DNA from: Hippasteria phrygiana | Taxonomy: Eukaryota > Echinodermata > Asteroidea > Valvatida > Goniasteridae | DNA: 64,000 bases | NCBI GenBank assembly: GCA_037893225.1 | Contig: JAZGUH010000156.1 | Span: 248,001 to 312,000 of the forward strand | Direction of reading: 5' to 3' | Shown: positions 11,318-22,759 of the stretch, in pieces | Layout of the letters: each line of letters starts with the position of its first letter | Position numbering within the stretch: position 1 is the first letter of the stretch | The notes under the pieces: model-generated | The model's input: the letters and a program-made list of their open reading frames with translations, nothing else | Databases searched by the model: none | Told to the model about the DNA's origin: nothing | Position numbers and translations under genes: made by a program

Positions 11318-11382
11318 AACACAAATACCATGTATCCCACCAAATGGGTGGTTTTTATCTTTCTTAGTTGCACAAAAGCTTG

Positions 11383-11460
11383 ATAAGGCAACCTAAAATA
11401 GATAACTTGTTTCTCATCAGCGGCCGGGCGGATTTTTCGTGCCGGGTGGATATTTGTTTA
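11383..11460. repeat. Left member of a distant inverted pair with 15535-15634
   Basis: The words AAGGCAACCTAAAA and TTGTTTCTCATCAG followed by GC-rich 'gccgggcgg' and AT-rich 'tatattttata' recur in inverted orientation at 15535-15634. The pair encloses about 4.2 kb and may mark the ends of a composite element inserted at the LINE's truncated end. Confidence 0.4.
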
Positions 11461-11767
11461 TATTTTATAATTATAAATGTTAAAATATAAATGTACCGGA
11501 CGCCTAGAAATTCCGAGCAGAATGTTTTATTTTTTTTATATACGCTATAAAACACGCTGTTGTAAACAATGCCAGGTAAACTCACGTTGGAGAGGTTTCT
11601 ATAAACACCGACAACCTGACCCAAAAGCCCGGGGCCGTGTGAACTCTACTGTATATGTAATGATAGTAAAGTTTAAATAGTGGCCATGTGGTAGAAGCCA
11701 GGAAAATCAATAAATCTATGCTGGTGTCAGGCAAAAGGCGCGCGACGGATCGGACAGGAGCTAAGTT

Positions 11768-12262
11768 ATGGTGTACTATTTACGACACATCGCTTTGCCT
11801 CTTCCATACGCGACGCGACTATACGACGCGACGGCACGACGGCTGCGTTGCATCGTGCCGTCGCGTCGTGCCGTCGCTTCTTTCCCATTACTTCTGGCGT
11901 CGCGTCGTGCGTCGCGTCGTGCCGTCGTGCCGTCGCGTCGTGTTTTTCTAGCTTGCAGGTTTTCTTTCCTCAACGTCGCCCCTTCCGTCGCCCATCGCGT
12001 CGTACCGTCGTGCGTCGCGTCGTGCGTCGCGTCGTGTGTCGCGTCGTGCGTCGCGTCGTGCTCGCGTCGTGCGTCGCGTCGTGCTCGCGTCGTGCGTCGC
12101 GTCGTGCTCGCGTCGTGCGTCGCGTCGTGCTCGCGTCGTGCGTCGCGTCGTGTTTCGCGTCGTGTTTTGCTTTGTGTTTCGCTTCGTGTTTCGCGTGGAG
12201 TAGTCCGGTCATGCTATTGTGAACATGCGCAGTTGAAATACCGAACTGGCTCACAGAATAAC
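11768..12262 (+). repeat. CG-rich CGTCGCGTCGTG repeat module, copy 1
   Basis: A 495-bp module opens with 'atggtgtactatttacgaca', carries dozens of 11-13 bp CGTCGCGTCGTG variants, and closes with 'ctggctcacagaataac'. The inverted copy is at 14155-14622. The long Arg/Val/Ser/Cys-rich open frames across it are low-complexity artefacts. CpG density is extreme compared with the surroundings. Confidence 0.8.
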
Positions 12263-12589
12263 ATTTGCCGTTTGGTTTTCTTTTATATAGTGCTGAATGA
12301 CTGGCCTGCAAAGCGATCCTGGAAACGGGAGATTATGTCCCCACCATATATAATTATAGTTTTGGCGGACAACTAATAATGGGCGAATCCCACCCCTTAA
12401 AAAGGATTAGTTAAACGTAATGCATTTGGCAATTTATTTATCAAAATCCAAGAACTATAGGTTCCGGTATAAGTTGATCCATTTTTAGCATCACCATTGC
12501 AATATCTGGTTGTTGATAATAAAAGAAATATACGAATTATGGTGATGGGCCTTGTTCAAACCACATGCCTAACAATATACACGCCTTTA

Positions 12590-13100
12590 CGGGGTCCGCC
12601 CGATAGTCCGAAGGTTCGATTGACCGAAGGTTTATTGATCCAAAGGTTCGATATTCCGAACGTACAAATTCCCCATATGAGGGGGTTCGATAGTCCGAAA
12701 ATGAAATAAGGTTCGTTAACGGAACATTTGATGCAATAGTCCGAAGGTTCATTAGTCCGAACGGCCTACAATCCGAAGGTTCATTTATCCGAAGGTTCAG
12801 TAATCCGAACTTAGAATAAGGTTAATTAGTCCGAAGGTTCAAAAGTCAGAAACTAAAATAAGGTTTAATAGTCCGAAGGTTCATAAAGGCACACAAAGTT
12901 CGATAGTCCGAATTGACAATAAGGTCCGATAGTCCGGACTATCGAACCCTATCGTCTATTCCGAATATCGAACCTTCGGATTATTTAACCTTATTCTCTT
13001 TTCGGACTATTGGGCCCTTCGGACTATCGAACCTTTGGACCATTACGAACCTTCGGATTAATAACCCTTCGGACTAAAGAACCTTCGGACAATCGGGTTT
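12590..13100. repeat. Palindromic field of CCGAAGGTTC words
   Basis: The left two-thirds repeats 'agtccgaaggttc' at irregular spacing. The right third repeats its complement 'gaaccttcggact'. The switch occurs at the centre 'ggtccgatagtccggactat' near 12930-12955. The spacers are AT-rich and diverse ('aataaggtt', 'cattta'). This is neither a regular satellite nor a simple terminal-repeat element. Confidence 0.75.
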
Positions 13101-13350
13101 TGTGAGTTTTGTGGGTGGGTGTACGCAGTGGCTGCCTTTTTGCGACGTCATTTTTTTTTTTTGGGGGGGGCATGGGCCCCCTTTGGCCCCCCCTGGATCC
13201 GCCCTTCCACCCCCCCCCCCCCACCCACCAACCTTGACGAGAAATGGAAACCGCTCATAACGTGTAGTTTTATTGTAACTTTGTTTTACGCCGTTTATGT
13301 AAACCCGTGCACACGGCAACTTTGTTTCAACATTTATAAACCTTTACAGT

Positions 13351-13507
13351 CAGTGGCGTATCCAGCGGAAGGGGGGGGGGGGGACTTGCCCCCCTGGCGG
13401 CATTTGAAGCGTCATAAAAAAAAATTAAAAATAGTGTTTTAAAACGATTTTAAGACGGTTCAGACGTTGTTTGCCCTTCCTGGCACAAAAAAACTGGATA
13501 CGCTCTG
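13351..13507. mobile_element. hAT-like MITE, 157 bp, exact 8-bp TSD
   Basis: The ends are CAGTGGCGTATCCAG and inverted CAGAGCGTATCCAG. The flanking octamer TTTACAGT occurs on both sides (13343-13350, 13508-13515). An internal G-run is followed by the family interior also found at 60694. It is non-coding. Confidence 0.88.
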
Positions 13508-13516
13508 TTTACAGTG

Positions 13517-13725
13517 AGTTACACTTTTTCACCGTTGGTGGCGCCATTTAACCACTTTGTTTTGTTCTTACGCATAGGCAAAATAAGACATGTGGTTTCT
13601 GCTTTTCTGGTTTGCAACTTTAGGCGAAGGCTCCTAAAAAAAAAAAACATGGCCACGAGCAGGGAAGGGGGGGGGGGGGGGCGGGTTGAAACCCCCCTCC
13701 CCACCCCCCCGGACCCGCGCCTTGT
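13517..13725 (-). mobile_element. G-run MITE, same family as 45843-46045
   Basis: Read on the minus strand it shares the order GGCGCGGGTCC, G-run, 'tgctcgtggcca', 'catgtcttattttgcctatg', 'ttaaatggcgccaccaacgg' with 45843-46045. It abuts the right target duplication of the 13351 MITE. Confidence 0.6.
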
Positions 13726-13789
13726 ATAGCACAAAACCCTTGCCAGCATCCGAACCGTACCAATGAGCGCATGTTTGAAGTGCCCATTG

Positions 13790-13918
13790 CATTAGCCTTT
13801 TAGAGGTATGGCGGACACAATAGGAGGGCGTTATTTGATTTGGGTAAAACCTGTGTATTTATACCCAAATAAAATAGCGCCCTCCTATTGTGTCCGCCAT
13901 ACCTCTAAAAGGCTAATG
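13790..13918. repeat. 57-bp-arm near-perfect hairpin
   Basis: 13790-13846 and 13862-13918 are inverted copies with only two mismatches around a 15-nt loop. The arm includes 'gaggtatggcggacacaata'. It could be a very young snap-back element or a hairpin RNA source. No promoter or flanking duplication was recognised. Confidence 0.85.
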
Positions 13919-14154
13919 ATACTCAGGAACGAAATATTTTCTCTCTTTTCAATATTTATTTTGTCCCGCCAGACACCGCTGTTATCGCGGTACCGTTGTT
14001 GATTCTGTAGATTGTTTGCTACGAAAATTGGGAAAATACAAACAGAATTCCAGCAAAATCGTCTTTTTACACATTTCAAATACACAGCTCAGGCCTTTTG
14101 TTCACCGCGCGGTTACGCGCATGCGCGCAAAAATTTAAATTTATTAGCGGGTTA

Positions 14155-14622
14155 TTCTGTGAGCCAGTTCGGTATTTCAACTGCGCATGTTCACAATAGC
14201 ATGACCGGACTACTCCACGCGAAACACGAAGCAAAACACGACGCGAAACACGACGCGACGCACGACGCGAGCACGACGCGACGCACGACGCGAGCACGAC
14301 GCGACGCACGACGCGACGCACGACGCGACGCACGACGCGACGCACGACGCGACGCACGACGCGACGCACGACGCGACGCACGACGGTACGACGCGATGGG
14401 CGACGGAAGGGGCGACGTTGAGGAAAGAAAACCTGCAAGCTAGAAAAAAACGACGCGACGGCACGACGGCACGACGCGACGCACGACGCGACGCCAGAAG
14501 TAATGGGAAAGAAGCGACGGCACGACGCGACGGCACGATGCAACGCAGCCGTCGTGCCGTCGCGTCGTATAGTCGCGTCGCGTATGGAAGAGGCAAAGCG
14601 ATGTGTCGTAAATAGTACACCA
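14155..14622 (-). repeat. CG-rich CGTCGCGTCGTG repeat module, copy 2 (inverted)
   Basis: The inverse of 11768-12262 with the same two end motifs and a different number of internal 12-bp units. The two copies face each other 1.9 kb apart. Outside the end motifs the flanks are unrelated, which fits two insertions of one mobile module better than a local inversion. Confidence 0.8.
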
Positions 14623-14807
14623 TACTAAGTCGAGTGCGAACGGTCGTCTGTGTGCCTCTTCCATTCGAAAATAGGGGTGCTCGAAATAGTGGGAAAATAC
14701 ATATCCGTTTTAAAGTCTTAACTGTAATCAACAAAAACAATCTGTAATTTGGGAAAAGAATGCCATGTCGCACCGACATTTCTGTCAACCAGCGCTTTCG
14801 TTCGTTC

Positions 14808-15050
14808 GTGCCCACCGCCCATACTAGTACTGGGCGCTGGGAAACGCTGATGAGCTTCACATAATTTTTGTGAAGGAAAACGCACCGCATACAATGACAT
14901 TGACATAGCGTACAATGACATTTCGAATTGCATGACGCGCAGCTAAGCGACGGAAGTGGTAACCCACGTTCATAAGTCAAACAAAATCTAATCAGAGCTG
15001 AAAGCGCATGAGCGCTTACCAGCGCCCAGTATGGGCGGCGTGGTGGGCAC
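14808..15050. repeat. Inverted pair around 'cgcccatactagtactgggcg'-like core
   Basis: 14808-14840 and 15019-15050 are inverted copies sharing GTGCCCACC and CCAGCGCCCAGTA. The enclosed 180 bp has no coding sequence. It is probably a small MITE or a decayed palindrome. Confidence 0.5.
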
Positions 15051-15055
15051 AAGCC

Positions 15056-15942
15056 AACCTCGTTACCATGGGTACGATCTTGCTGCGCCATGTTTTTTCC
15101 CACTATGGCTTGCGCGATCACACGCGCCCATGGAGTCGAGGCTGGGTACGAGCGAAACCAGCGCTGTGAAATTGCATAGCCGGATACCGGTTTCAAAGAA
15201 TCAGCGATATTGTTGTTTGAACATCGGAACTACATATAGACCAGGGCAGTCTGATCTGTAGGTGCACTTCATAAAGCGTTCCTCTTTTGAGGTCAGCTGT
15301 ATGTCATGTGCATTCAATTTATCTTGTAATTTTTTTATTTTCAAAATCCTCTTATTAAATAGATTCAGTTTCTTAAAAAATATGTAAAATATTTGTGTTC
15401 TAGCTGATGTGTAGTATGCCTACTAGTATATCGAGACCATGGAGATATTATCTTTGCATAAAATACTTCCATGCCGTGAACAAATAAAATACAAAAGGTC
15501 CTGACGTACATATTTTCTTGGGTATATGGAAATTTTTATTCTATAAAATATAAAATATAAATTGCCCGGACGGACCTTTTCGCCACATGGGTTCTGATGA
15601 GAAACAATTAATTTTTTTTATGTTGCCTAACCCGGTAACTTTTCGGAAAATGTCTCTTTCATGGTGTAGGCCTACAAACCAAAGTTACAGTTTTCTCAAA
15701 ATATTGTAATGGTGACACATGAATTTGATAGCACCATTGGAAAGATCCGAACAAGCTCTTTATGTTGGTATAAAGATCATGTACATGTATGGACAGCGAA
15801 AAACACAAGCACTACAATTCGTTGAAACATGGTGAATATATTTGTTGTTTGGATACTCTGGTATGTGATTTCCTTGTCGAGTAAACTCGACATTGGTGAG
15901 TAACATGGGTGCTGTCACACTCGACATTGGTTTAAAATTGCC
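15056..15942. other. Intergenic stretch, no gene seen
   Basis: AT-rich sequence with only short frames. It includes the right member (15535-15634) of the inverted pair with 11383. Nothing else is supportable. Confidence 0.45.
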
Positions 15943-16692
15943 CCTGTCACACATCGCCGGATCGGTGGACAAAGTGTAAATTTCCATTTTGCAGGATCGT
16001 ACATGCACGGTCCAGGGGCCGAATAAAACGCACAAACAACGCACCTGGGGCGATTGTATACAGGACAGTGGAACGTGCGCAAACGCATGAGAAACGAACA
16101 TGCACCGCATGCCCACAGGACAAAACGCACGAGGTGTCAGTTGCAGGCCGCGCCGGTACATATTCGTTAAACATCAGTTCCATGTCCTGTGCATATACTG
16201 TGGATGTGCTGTAGATATGCTGTAGATATGCTGTAATCATCAGTTATGGCCGTCCTGTCCGTTTGTCATCCGTAACTACATGCGTTTTGACCGGTAGTCG
16301 TCCTGCAGGCATCCTGCAGGCATCCTGTGGCTATGCGGTGTGTATGCGTTTGATGTGCTGTACATGCCCGTTCCATCCGTCCCATCTCCTGCAGCAACGG
16401 ACCCTGCAGGACGCCTAGCGGATGGAAACGTGTGGAAAACGACCAAGCAGTACACATACAGTACAAAACGCACAACCACCGGACAAGGGCCAGACCTCGC
16501 TATCCGTTTCTGGCGAGAAAAGAATTTGTGCATGCACAATGTTTTCAGGCCGCTTTGACGGACATCACCTGACGATGAACGTCCATCCAAAGGATAAAAA
16601 GGACATGAAACGCATTTCAACGGATATCAACGGATGCCAAAAATCGACATTCGTTTCTCATGCGTTTGCCTTATCCGGCAAAGTGTGACAGG
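15943..16692. mobile_element. 750-bp terminal-inverted-repeat element (CCTGTCACAC)
   Basis: The left end CCTGTCACACATCGCCGGAT matches the inverted right end (CCTGTCACACTTTGCCGGAT) with two mismatches. The interior is rich in short 'catgcgttt', 'cctgcagg' and 'acatgcac' words and lacks a coherent frame. The left breakpoint of the P450 segmental duplication falls inside it at 16475, so unit 2 starts with only its right part (29697-29912). Confidence 0.7.
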
Positions 16693-17155
16693 CGCATATT
16701 AGGAAAGGGACTGTACGTAGACGAAAATACATCAAAATCCAGTCTTGGCCCAAGACTAACTTGCCCCAAGAAGTTGAGATACAAAGCGTCCATAGCTTGT
16801 CGATTACAGACCCCTTAAATAATAGCCCAAAAGGTGGTGTGTAGATTCATTATTAAAATAATGCTGCTTTAAGATATATATCTGTCGAGTTGGAGGTTTG
16901 GGTCTAGGGCCTAAATGCCAAATAAAATAAGAAGAGAAAAAAAAAATAAAACAAAAGTAAAAGAACAAAATAAAATAGAAATACAATTCGCCACCGGAGT
17001 GTACCAATCAGAAATTCTGTAGTCAAACATATCTTCCTGTATATTTAAGGTCTCCCAATTTTGTTACTCTCTTTGTCCAGGCAAGCATTTTTGTAGGGGA
17101 ACTTGAATGCTTATGCACCCTACGCAACTCCACCATTTACGGGCCTTACACTTAA

Positions 17156-17481
17156 GGGGACTGTTTGCTAAGCAAATTGCTAAGACATTTATTTTTAGGT
17201 TATGTCATAGGGTGCTCCTTTAAAGTATAGATTTTGTGAAAAGGGGCTCTGTACTAACTTAGATAATGTTTTAAACTTTAAATTACAGTTGATTGTATGT
17301 AAAAAGATGTTTCACTTTTCCCATAAAACTTGATTAAGTAATTGTACTGAAATCCAATATGGCCGCCATTACCATGGCAACAGCGGATTTGCGGACAGTG
17401 TTTTTTCTTGTAAATTCTGAAGACAATATATATTGGTGATAATACATTCAAAAAAAGTAGTCTGCTTAGCTAACGGTCCCC
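17156..17481. mobile_element. TTAA-flanked MITE, unit 1 copy
   Basis: GGGGACTGTTTGCTAAGC and the inverted GCTTAGCTAACGGTCCCC bound 326 bp. TTAA flanks both sides (17152-17155, 17482-17485). The TTAA target suggests a piggyBac-type mobiliser. Confidence 0.7.
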
Positions 17482-17798
17482 TTAAACCTCGGGACCTTTC
17501 AAGGATGTATGTGATGTTCACAAGTTGCTTTTACAGACATCAGCACAGTAACTTACAACACAGTCACCAACACACTTCACCACAAACAATCTAAACCAAT
17601 ATGTTTATAAGCAGATAAACTCGAGGTACCGATTAAATTACCGGAGCTTCACTCTGGCTTGGTAAAAGAGCTGTACATGTACTTACCGACTGAAGATGGA
17701 GAGAAATGTTCCTGCAGAGGTAGAATCCCACTAAGCCGTTGTATAAGTTTGCAACTTCTGCATAAGAAAAACAAAATGTCATTCGGCATACCGCTTGT

Positions 17799-17830
<32 letters not shown>

Positions 17831-17846
17831 AACGACGACGACGACA
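17799..17846. repeat. (CGA)n microsatellite, unit 1
   Basis: A run of about 15 CGA triplets with CAA interruptions. The unit 2 counterpart (31010-31058) differs in repeat number and interruptions. It creates Arg-run frames on both strands that I do not accept as genes. Confidence 0.85.
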
Positions 17847-18352
17847 TAATTTTCTCATTTTCTACAGAATGAGTAACTGTACTTTCCAGCAGCTCTGGCA
17901 GGCTAGGGAGAAGGCCTTACGCTATTCCTACCATCTATATAACTACAATTTTTCTCCCTTGCTCAATGTATCCCTACAGGTTTGCTATGATCTCCTTGGG
18001 TATCCTCTTGGGGTATCTTGCCTCCTTTGGCGTCTTCACCTTTTCCTTCAAGCCATACCTCATCCCTCTCTTCCTGCCATCGCCCAATTACCACTTCTCA
18101 TTGATATCCCCTTTTGTTGCCACATTCTTTTGTTCTCCCTCCCCAAATTCATCCTCCCAAGCTTTCATGCTTAACCAAACCACACTCATTTGTTCCTTGT
18201 ATAGCTTTGTTCCTCTCTGTACTCCCTTTGATGTTCACCTCCTGTCTCTCTCCCTTGGTCTTTAATCTCACTGTTGTGTCTCTCCACCCCCCACTTGCTT
18301 ATGTATCACCCCTCCCCCCGCACGTTTGTTTCTTGTACACTGTCATTTGCCT

Positions 18353-18395
18353 TTGAGAAAGAACTTGCTTAAGTTCGAAACGTTAGGAAGCTAAT
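18353..18395 (+). other. Hairpin motif with CGAAACGTTAGG, unit 1
   Basis: 'tttgagaaag' is followed by a small perfect hairpin (AACTT-GCTT-AAGTT) and CGAAACGTTAGG. The layout of a GA-rich strand, stem-loop and CGAAAC resembles the conserved core seen in retroelement-associated hammerhead-like motifs. The CTGANGA box is imperfect here. It is retained in unit 2 at 31567-31607. Confidence 0.35.
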
Positions 18396-18439
18396 TTTGT
18401 TGAAAAAAATACAACACAGTGGTGTAAAGTTTGTTTGCT

Positions 18440-20087
18440 ACCTAAATTTCATCTTAACAAATATAATTAGCACATGCACTTATTTGATCTTTTTGTGTAA
18501 TAAAACGTGAATATCTGAATGAAAACAAAATCAAAAGAAAGTCGTACTGCCGGATTCGTTTATTGTGTTTTCCTATATTTGAACAAAGTGAACATGCGGC
18601 TTCAGTAAAGAAGGTTAACTCGTTTCCAAGTACTTCTAACATTGTGTTTTTTATATAATATATAAAAGGTATGGGCCTGGTAAATTTCGCTCACTATTTC
18701 GCCCGGGCGGATTAGTATTTCGCCCGGGCGATGTCAACCTTGGTCAGTTACATCTCTGGACTGTATGGGTTGTTCACAGAATTGGGCCAAGTGTGGTTAG
18801 TAGTGGACTAGTGGTCATTGTATTGTAACATACAAAATGCATTTTCTTCTATATTCTTTTGCCTATTTAAGTCATCTGGGACGGTCAAACTTTAAGGTGA
18901 AAGGTCACCTAAGGGTCAGTTGGTGTCCAAATGTCTCTTCTCTTACATTATGTTGCCATTTTCAACCGAACGTAGATGCTTTGGCGATTTCAGACCAATG
19001 GTCACCCTGTGGTCAGTGCGAGTCAGTTCAGACAAACCTTCCAGGGCTATTTAGGCTGATATCCGTTCAAATCAGGTGAAGAAATGTTGGCAAAAAATCA
19101 TTTTACCTGTTTCAGTAAAATAGAATGACCCCCTGCTGACCATTAGGTGACCATTGGCCAAATTTTGTGTACACCTATATCAGGCTTGGTCCAGAGATGT
19201 AAATAGTCAACTTTGACATTAACTGGATCAAGACTGCATTGAAGAAGCTTTTTGTATTTTTGAAGAAAATTACCCTAGCTGACCATTAGCATTGTTTACA
19301 AACCTACTTAACCGTTGAGCGCCGTGGCTCACCGCAGGGATAAGTCACTGATGCTGTTATGCAGTATTTCTTAATTTCCTGTACTCAAACAGAAACTAAG
19401 CTGATTTTCCATGTATATAATTATTTTAAAAATCTTTGAGCACTAAAATAACTGGAGCAAATATGGTGCTACAAAGTTACATCATTATTTGAATCAACAT
19501 ACCTTGAATCGAGGGGAGCACGTTGAAAAAAGTATCGAGAAATGCCGCGCCTACCGGTAGTAAACAGTTGGACTGTTCTTTTCATCTCTGTGCTTCAAGT
19601 GCAGGTAACTTGTTCCTTCGCGAATGCACAGCTACCAACTGAGCGTTCTAGATCTATAAGCTGTATTTCCGCACCTGCCAAAAAAGTAGGCCCTCCCATG
19701 GAGGAATAAAACACATTCCTCCATGTCCCTACGAAGTGTAGTGTGCGTCATTGTATTCCTCACTCCCTCTTTACCCACAGTAAAAACATACCATCAGTTA
19801 GTCCGATCGAATCCATCTCTTTTTGTCAGCGGCTAATGCGCAATACTGACGAGGCCGTATGAACTTCCGATCGACTGGTTCCGAGTCCATCCATTATCTT
19901 TGTGCTTCGAAAGGTGGTACCGGTGTCATATGAAAATGAGACTCCGATGACAATAGGACTCGCTTTCCCTATTATCTCATTATCTTCACTCAGGCATATG
20001 CAGTACTATCAATGAGCCCGTGTTTCATTGTGACTGAAATTCACGCTGCACATGTCTTGGATAATCGTACCGGGCATGGATAATATC
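18440..20087. other. Duplicated intergenic sequence, no gene supported
   Basis: It holds only short frames. One at 19542 begins MPRLPVVNSWTVLFISVLQVQ and ends at a possible GT donor, resembling a signal-peptide exon, and the unit 2 copy (32518) keeps it. No partner exon is seen. Confidence 0.35.
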
Positions 20088-21302
20088 GTGAGGACATCAC
20101 ACATCACAGATTTCTGCGCAGATATTTGCGATGTCGCACATTCGCACATTTCTGCGCAGATTTCTTTGATGTCGCACATTTTATCGCACATTTCTGCGAC
20201 GTCGCACATTTTATCGCACAACTGTGCTTTTTATCAAATTTTTGTTGGGTTCAAGTTCAACAAAATGTTTAAGGTTTTAGCAAAATTGCATATTTTTAAG
20301 CATAGTCTGAATAACGAATACATTCTGCATGCGGAAAATTTAGAGAAGACAGATTACGTTCACTAATTAAAGGGCTAACGAGAACTTTTCATTCAAAAGT
20401 GCAGAAGAATGCATTTTGTTGACAATACTGCCGCAAAAAAAAAATATGTACCTCGCATACTTTCCCGAAGTGAATATTTATTGCGGATTCTATCTTATAC
20501 TAGGCAATCCCAATTTTTGGAGGGGCAAATTCGGCCAACTAATTCGTTGCTATAAATTAGCTAATGACGAGTCGTTTTATGAACAAAACTGCCACTTTTA
20601 AAGTTTCCCCAAAGTGGACTTTTATTGCATAATTCAACTGATGCCGTGCAGGCCCTATTTTGGAGCGAGCCAAATCCGCCCACCAATTACAAGTCCCTAT
20701 TTTCGTCCGAAAAAAGTGCATGAAACTGCGTTTTCAGATTAGCACCGCCACTTTAAACTGGGGACTCGTCATTAGCCCTTAATTAGTGGTAATTAGATCT
20801 GGCCCCCTCCAAAACAGGGCCTGCCCAGTACATAATCTGCAATAAAAATCCACTTTGGGGAAGGTATGTGAGGTACATTTACTATATTAAAGCGGCAGTA
20901 CTGTCAACAAAATGCAGTTTTCTGCACTTTCGAATGAAAAGTTCTCATTAGCCCTTTAATTAGAAGCTAAGCTAATTAGCAAACGCAATTGGTCTTCCCT
21001 TAATTTTGAGCATGTAGAATATATGGAACCGCAAAAAACTTAAAAAGCACACTTTGTATAAAAAGCACACTTTGTTGACCGCCTTTCACCTGATGCGTTT
21101 GAGATTTTGAATCCGTGGCTGAATCCACTGCGGCTGAAATATCTGCGCAGAAATCTGTGCAGAAATGTGCGATAAAATGTGCTGCATCGCAGAAATCTGC
21201 AATAAAATGTGCGACATCGCAAATATCTGCGCAAAAATCTGCGATAAAATGCGACATCGCAAATATCTGCGCAAAAATCTGCCATGTGTGATGTCCCTTC
21301 AG
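20088..21302. mobile_element. Fold-back element with CTGCGCAGAAAT subrepeats, unit 1
   Basis: The ends 'ggacatcacacatcacagat' and inverted 'atctgccatgtgtgatgtcc' bound long inverted arms. The outer parts of the arms are built from short words such as 'gcgacatcgcaaatatctgc'. The inner arms share about 250 bp ('gaacttttcattc', 'cattttgttgacaatactgc') in inverted orientation. The centre lies near 20700. It is non-coding. The unit 2 copy lacks the centre. Confidence 0.75.
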
Positions 21303-22140
21303 GGCCACGATGCATGCAGCAGATTAGTACATGTACATGTACATTCAAATTAGAATGGTAACACTACCAACACGGCAAAATTCTCGTCCTTTGCAAAAGC
21401 TGTCGACTGAAGCTCGTGTGCCTTAGGGCCTATAACAAAAGAAACTGAAAACAACATCCATTCAACTCAAACTGGGAAAGTTGCCATGTAGGTTTGTTGT
21501 AGTAACAAGTCTAGTACTTGCGCAATGAACACTCCCCCCCCCCCCCCCGAAAAATGTACCTCTCTACTTCCGCTCTAAAGCCTAAAACATTCAATGGGAA
21601 ATCATGCTGCAGAAAGGGTCGAGTGTACTATAAACGGGAAATTCCATATTAAGTTATTTGTGATCTGAGGAATTTAAGACTTTGAACTTGGCAGTCACCA
21701 ACACGATTTTTTTTCTTCGTGATATAAACAGCAACCAAAGACCTCCATGAATGTGTAATGTACTCGAGTGACTTATTGGTATAAAAACCCCACAAATGAA
21801 GAGTAGCTTAAAAATGAAGGAAGCCTACATGAGGCAAGAAATAACTTTGGTTATTGAGCAAACCATGTGTCCAAGGGGGAGTAATTGTTTAATTATTTCT
21901 CACTGTGTGTCAGTTCAGCCGGGCAATCACTCATTTATTGATTTTATTATTTTATTTTATTTATTTATTTATCCTGGAATGAAAACGAAACTATACACAA
22001 TAAAAAGCAGTCATACAACATCGTTGAGGAACAAGGGAAGGCGCCCCTCGGGGTGAAAGGGCTGTATAGCTCCGTCGGGTTGGAGGGCGGGAGCCCTCAC
22101 GGTAAGAAGATTCCAAGGACATAATCCTTGACAGTATTGA

Positions 22141-22621
22141 CAGTGTTGTAGTCGAGACCCCGAAGTCCGAGACCGAGACCAAGACCGAGACCTGATGGTC
22201 CGAGACCGAGACCGAGACCGAGACCTGGAATACCGAGACCGAGACCGAGACCTCGAGACCTTGTATGTCATTTACATAATAAGAGAATGCAAAAAGATCA
22301 CAAATTTCCATATGCATTATGTGCAAAGGAGTATACATGTACAAGTACAAGTAAACCGTATATATTGACATCAAGAATAAGGCTGCGGTTACACGGTTAA
22401 CTGACCATTTATCGGGTTTTGTTTACATTACATGTATATCGGTTCGGTTCGGTTATCCATTAATAAAATATAAAATATAAAAATTGAAGTTGTCATATAC
22501 TGCACAATTATACATCTCGAGTCGAGTCGGGCGTGCTGTAATCGATTCTGCACATGTGCTGTTTGTATAAAATATTGGTGGTCTCGATATCGAGACCAGC
22601 AAAATACCGAGACCACGGGGT

Positions 22622-22672
<51 letters not shown>

Positions 22673-22759
22673 ACAGGGTACCGAAACCGAGACCGAGACC
22701 GAGACCAGGAAAAACTGGTCTCGAGACCGGTCTCGAGACCGAGACCGGTCTCGAGACTG
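22141..22759. mobile_element. hAT-like insertion carrying GAGACC arrays, unit 1 only
   Basis: It starts CAGTGTTGTAGTCGAGACC and ends with inverted CAGTCTCGAGACC. The flanks are GTATTGA (22134-22140) and GTATTTGA (22760-22767). Unit 2 has a single uninterrupted GTATTTGA at 34747-34754, the empty site. Inside are two arrays of the hexamer GAGACC (22170-22260 and 22620-22750). It inserted after the duplication, or was lost precisely from unit 2. Confidence 0.8.

Larger units (their letters stand above)
7857..11380 (-). mobile_element. APE-type non-LTR retrotransposon (LINE), 5' truncated
   Basis: Read on the minus strand it contains, in order, an apurinic-endonuclease segment (GDFNARTG near 11085; SDKH near 10720), a decayed linker, a reverse transcriptase (CAFIDYRKAFD near 9560 and YADD near 8980), and a C-terminal CxxC zinc-knuckle-like region (CVLCQQDKLGDGFHYLFEC). 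The 3' end is a short (TTGTCA)n tail at 7857-7882. The endonuclease N-terminus is missing. Several frameshifts and stops make it inactive. I cannot fix the clade by eye; I-like or CR1-like are both possible. Confidence 0.8.

Noticed and set aside
11768..12376. 202-codon Arg/Val/Ser/Cys-rich frame, and the 328-codon frame at 14210-15196
   Set aside because: Produced by the CG-rich 12-bp repeat; no sequence complexity, and both strands are open.
17659..18174. 171-codon frame with an Arg run (and the 198-codon copy at 30880)
   Set aside because: The frame crosses a CGA microsatellite of different length in the two units, and the C-terminal parts diverge in frame. It is probably retroelement-derived non-coding sequence.
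19542..19731. Signal-peptide-like first exon ending at a GT donor
   Set aside because: No downstream exon with matching phase or recognisable domain, and no TATA-type promoter. Recorded only as a possibility.
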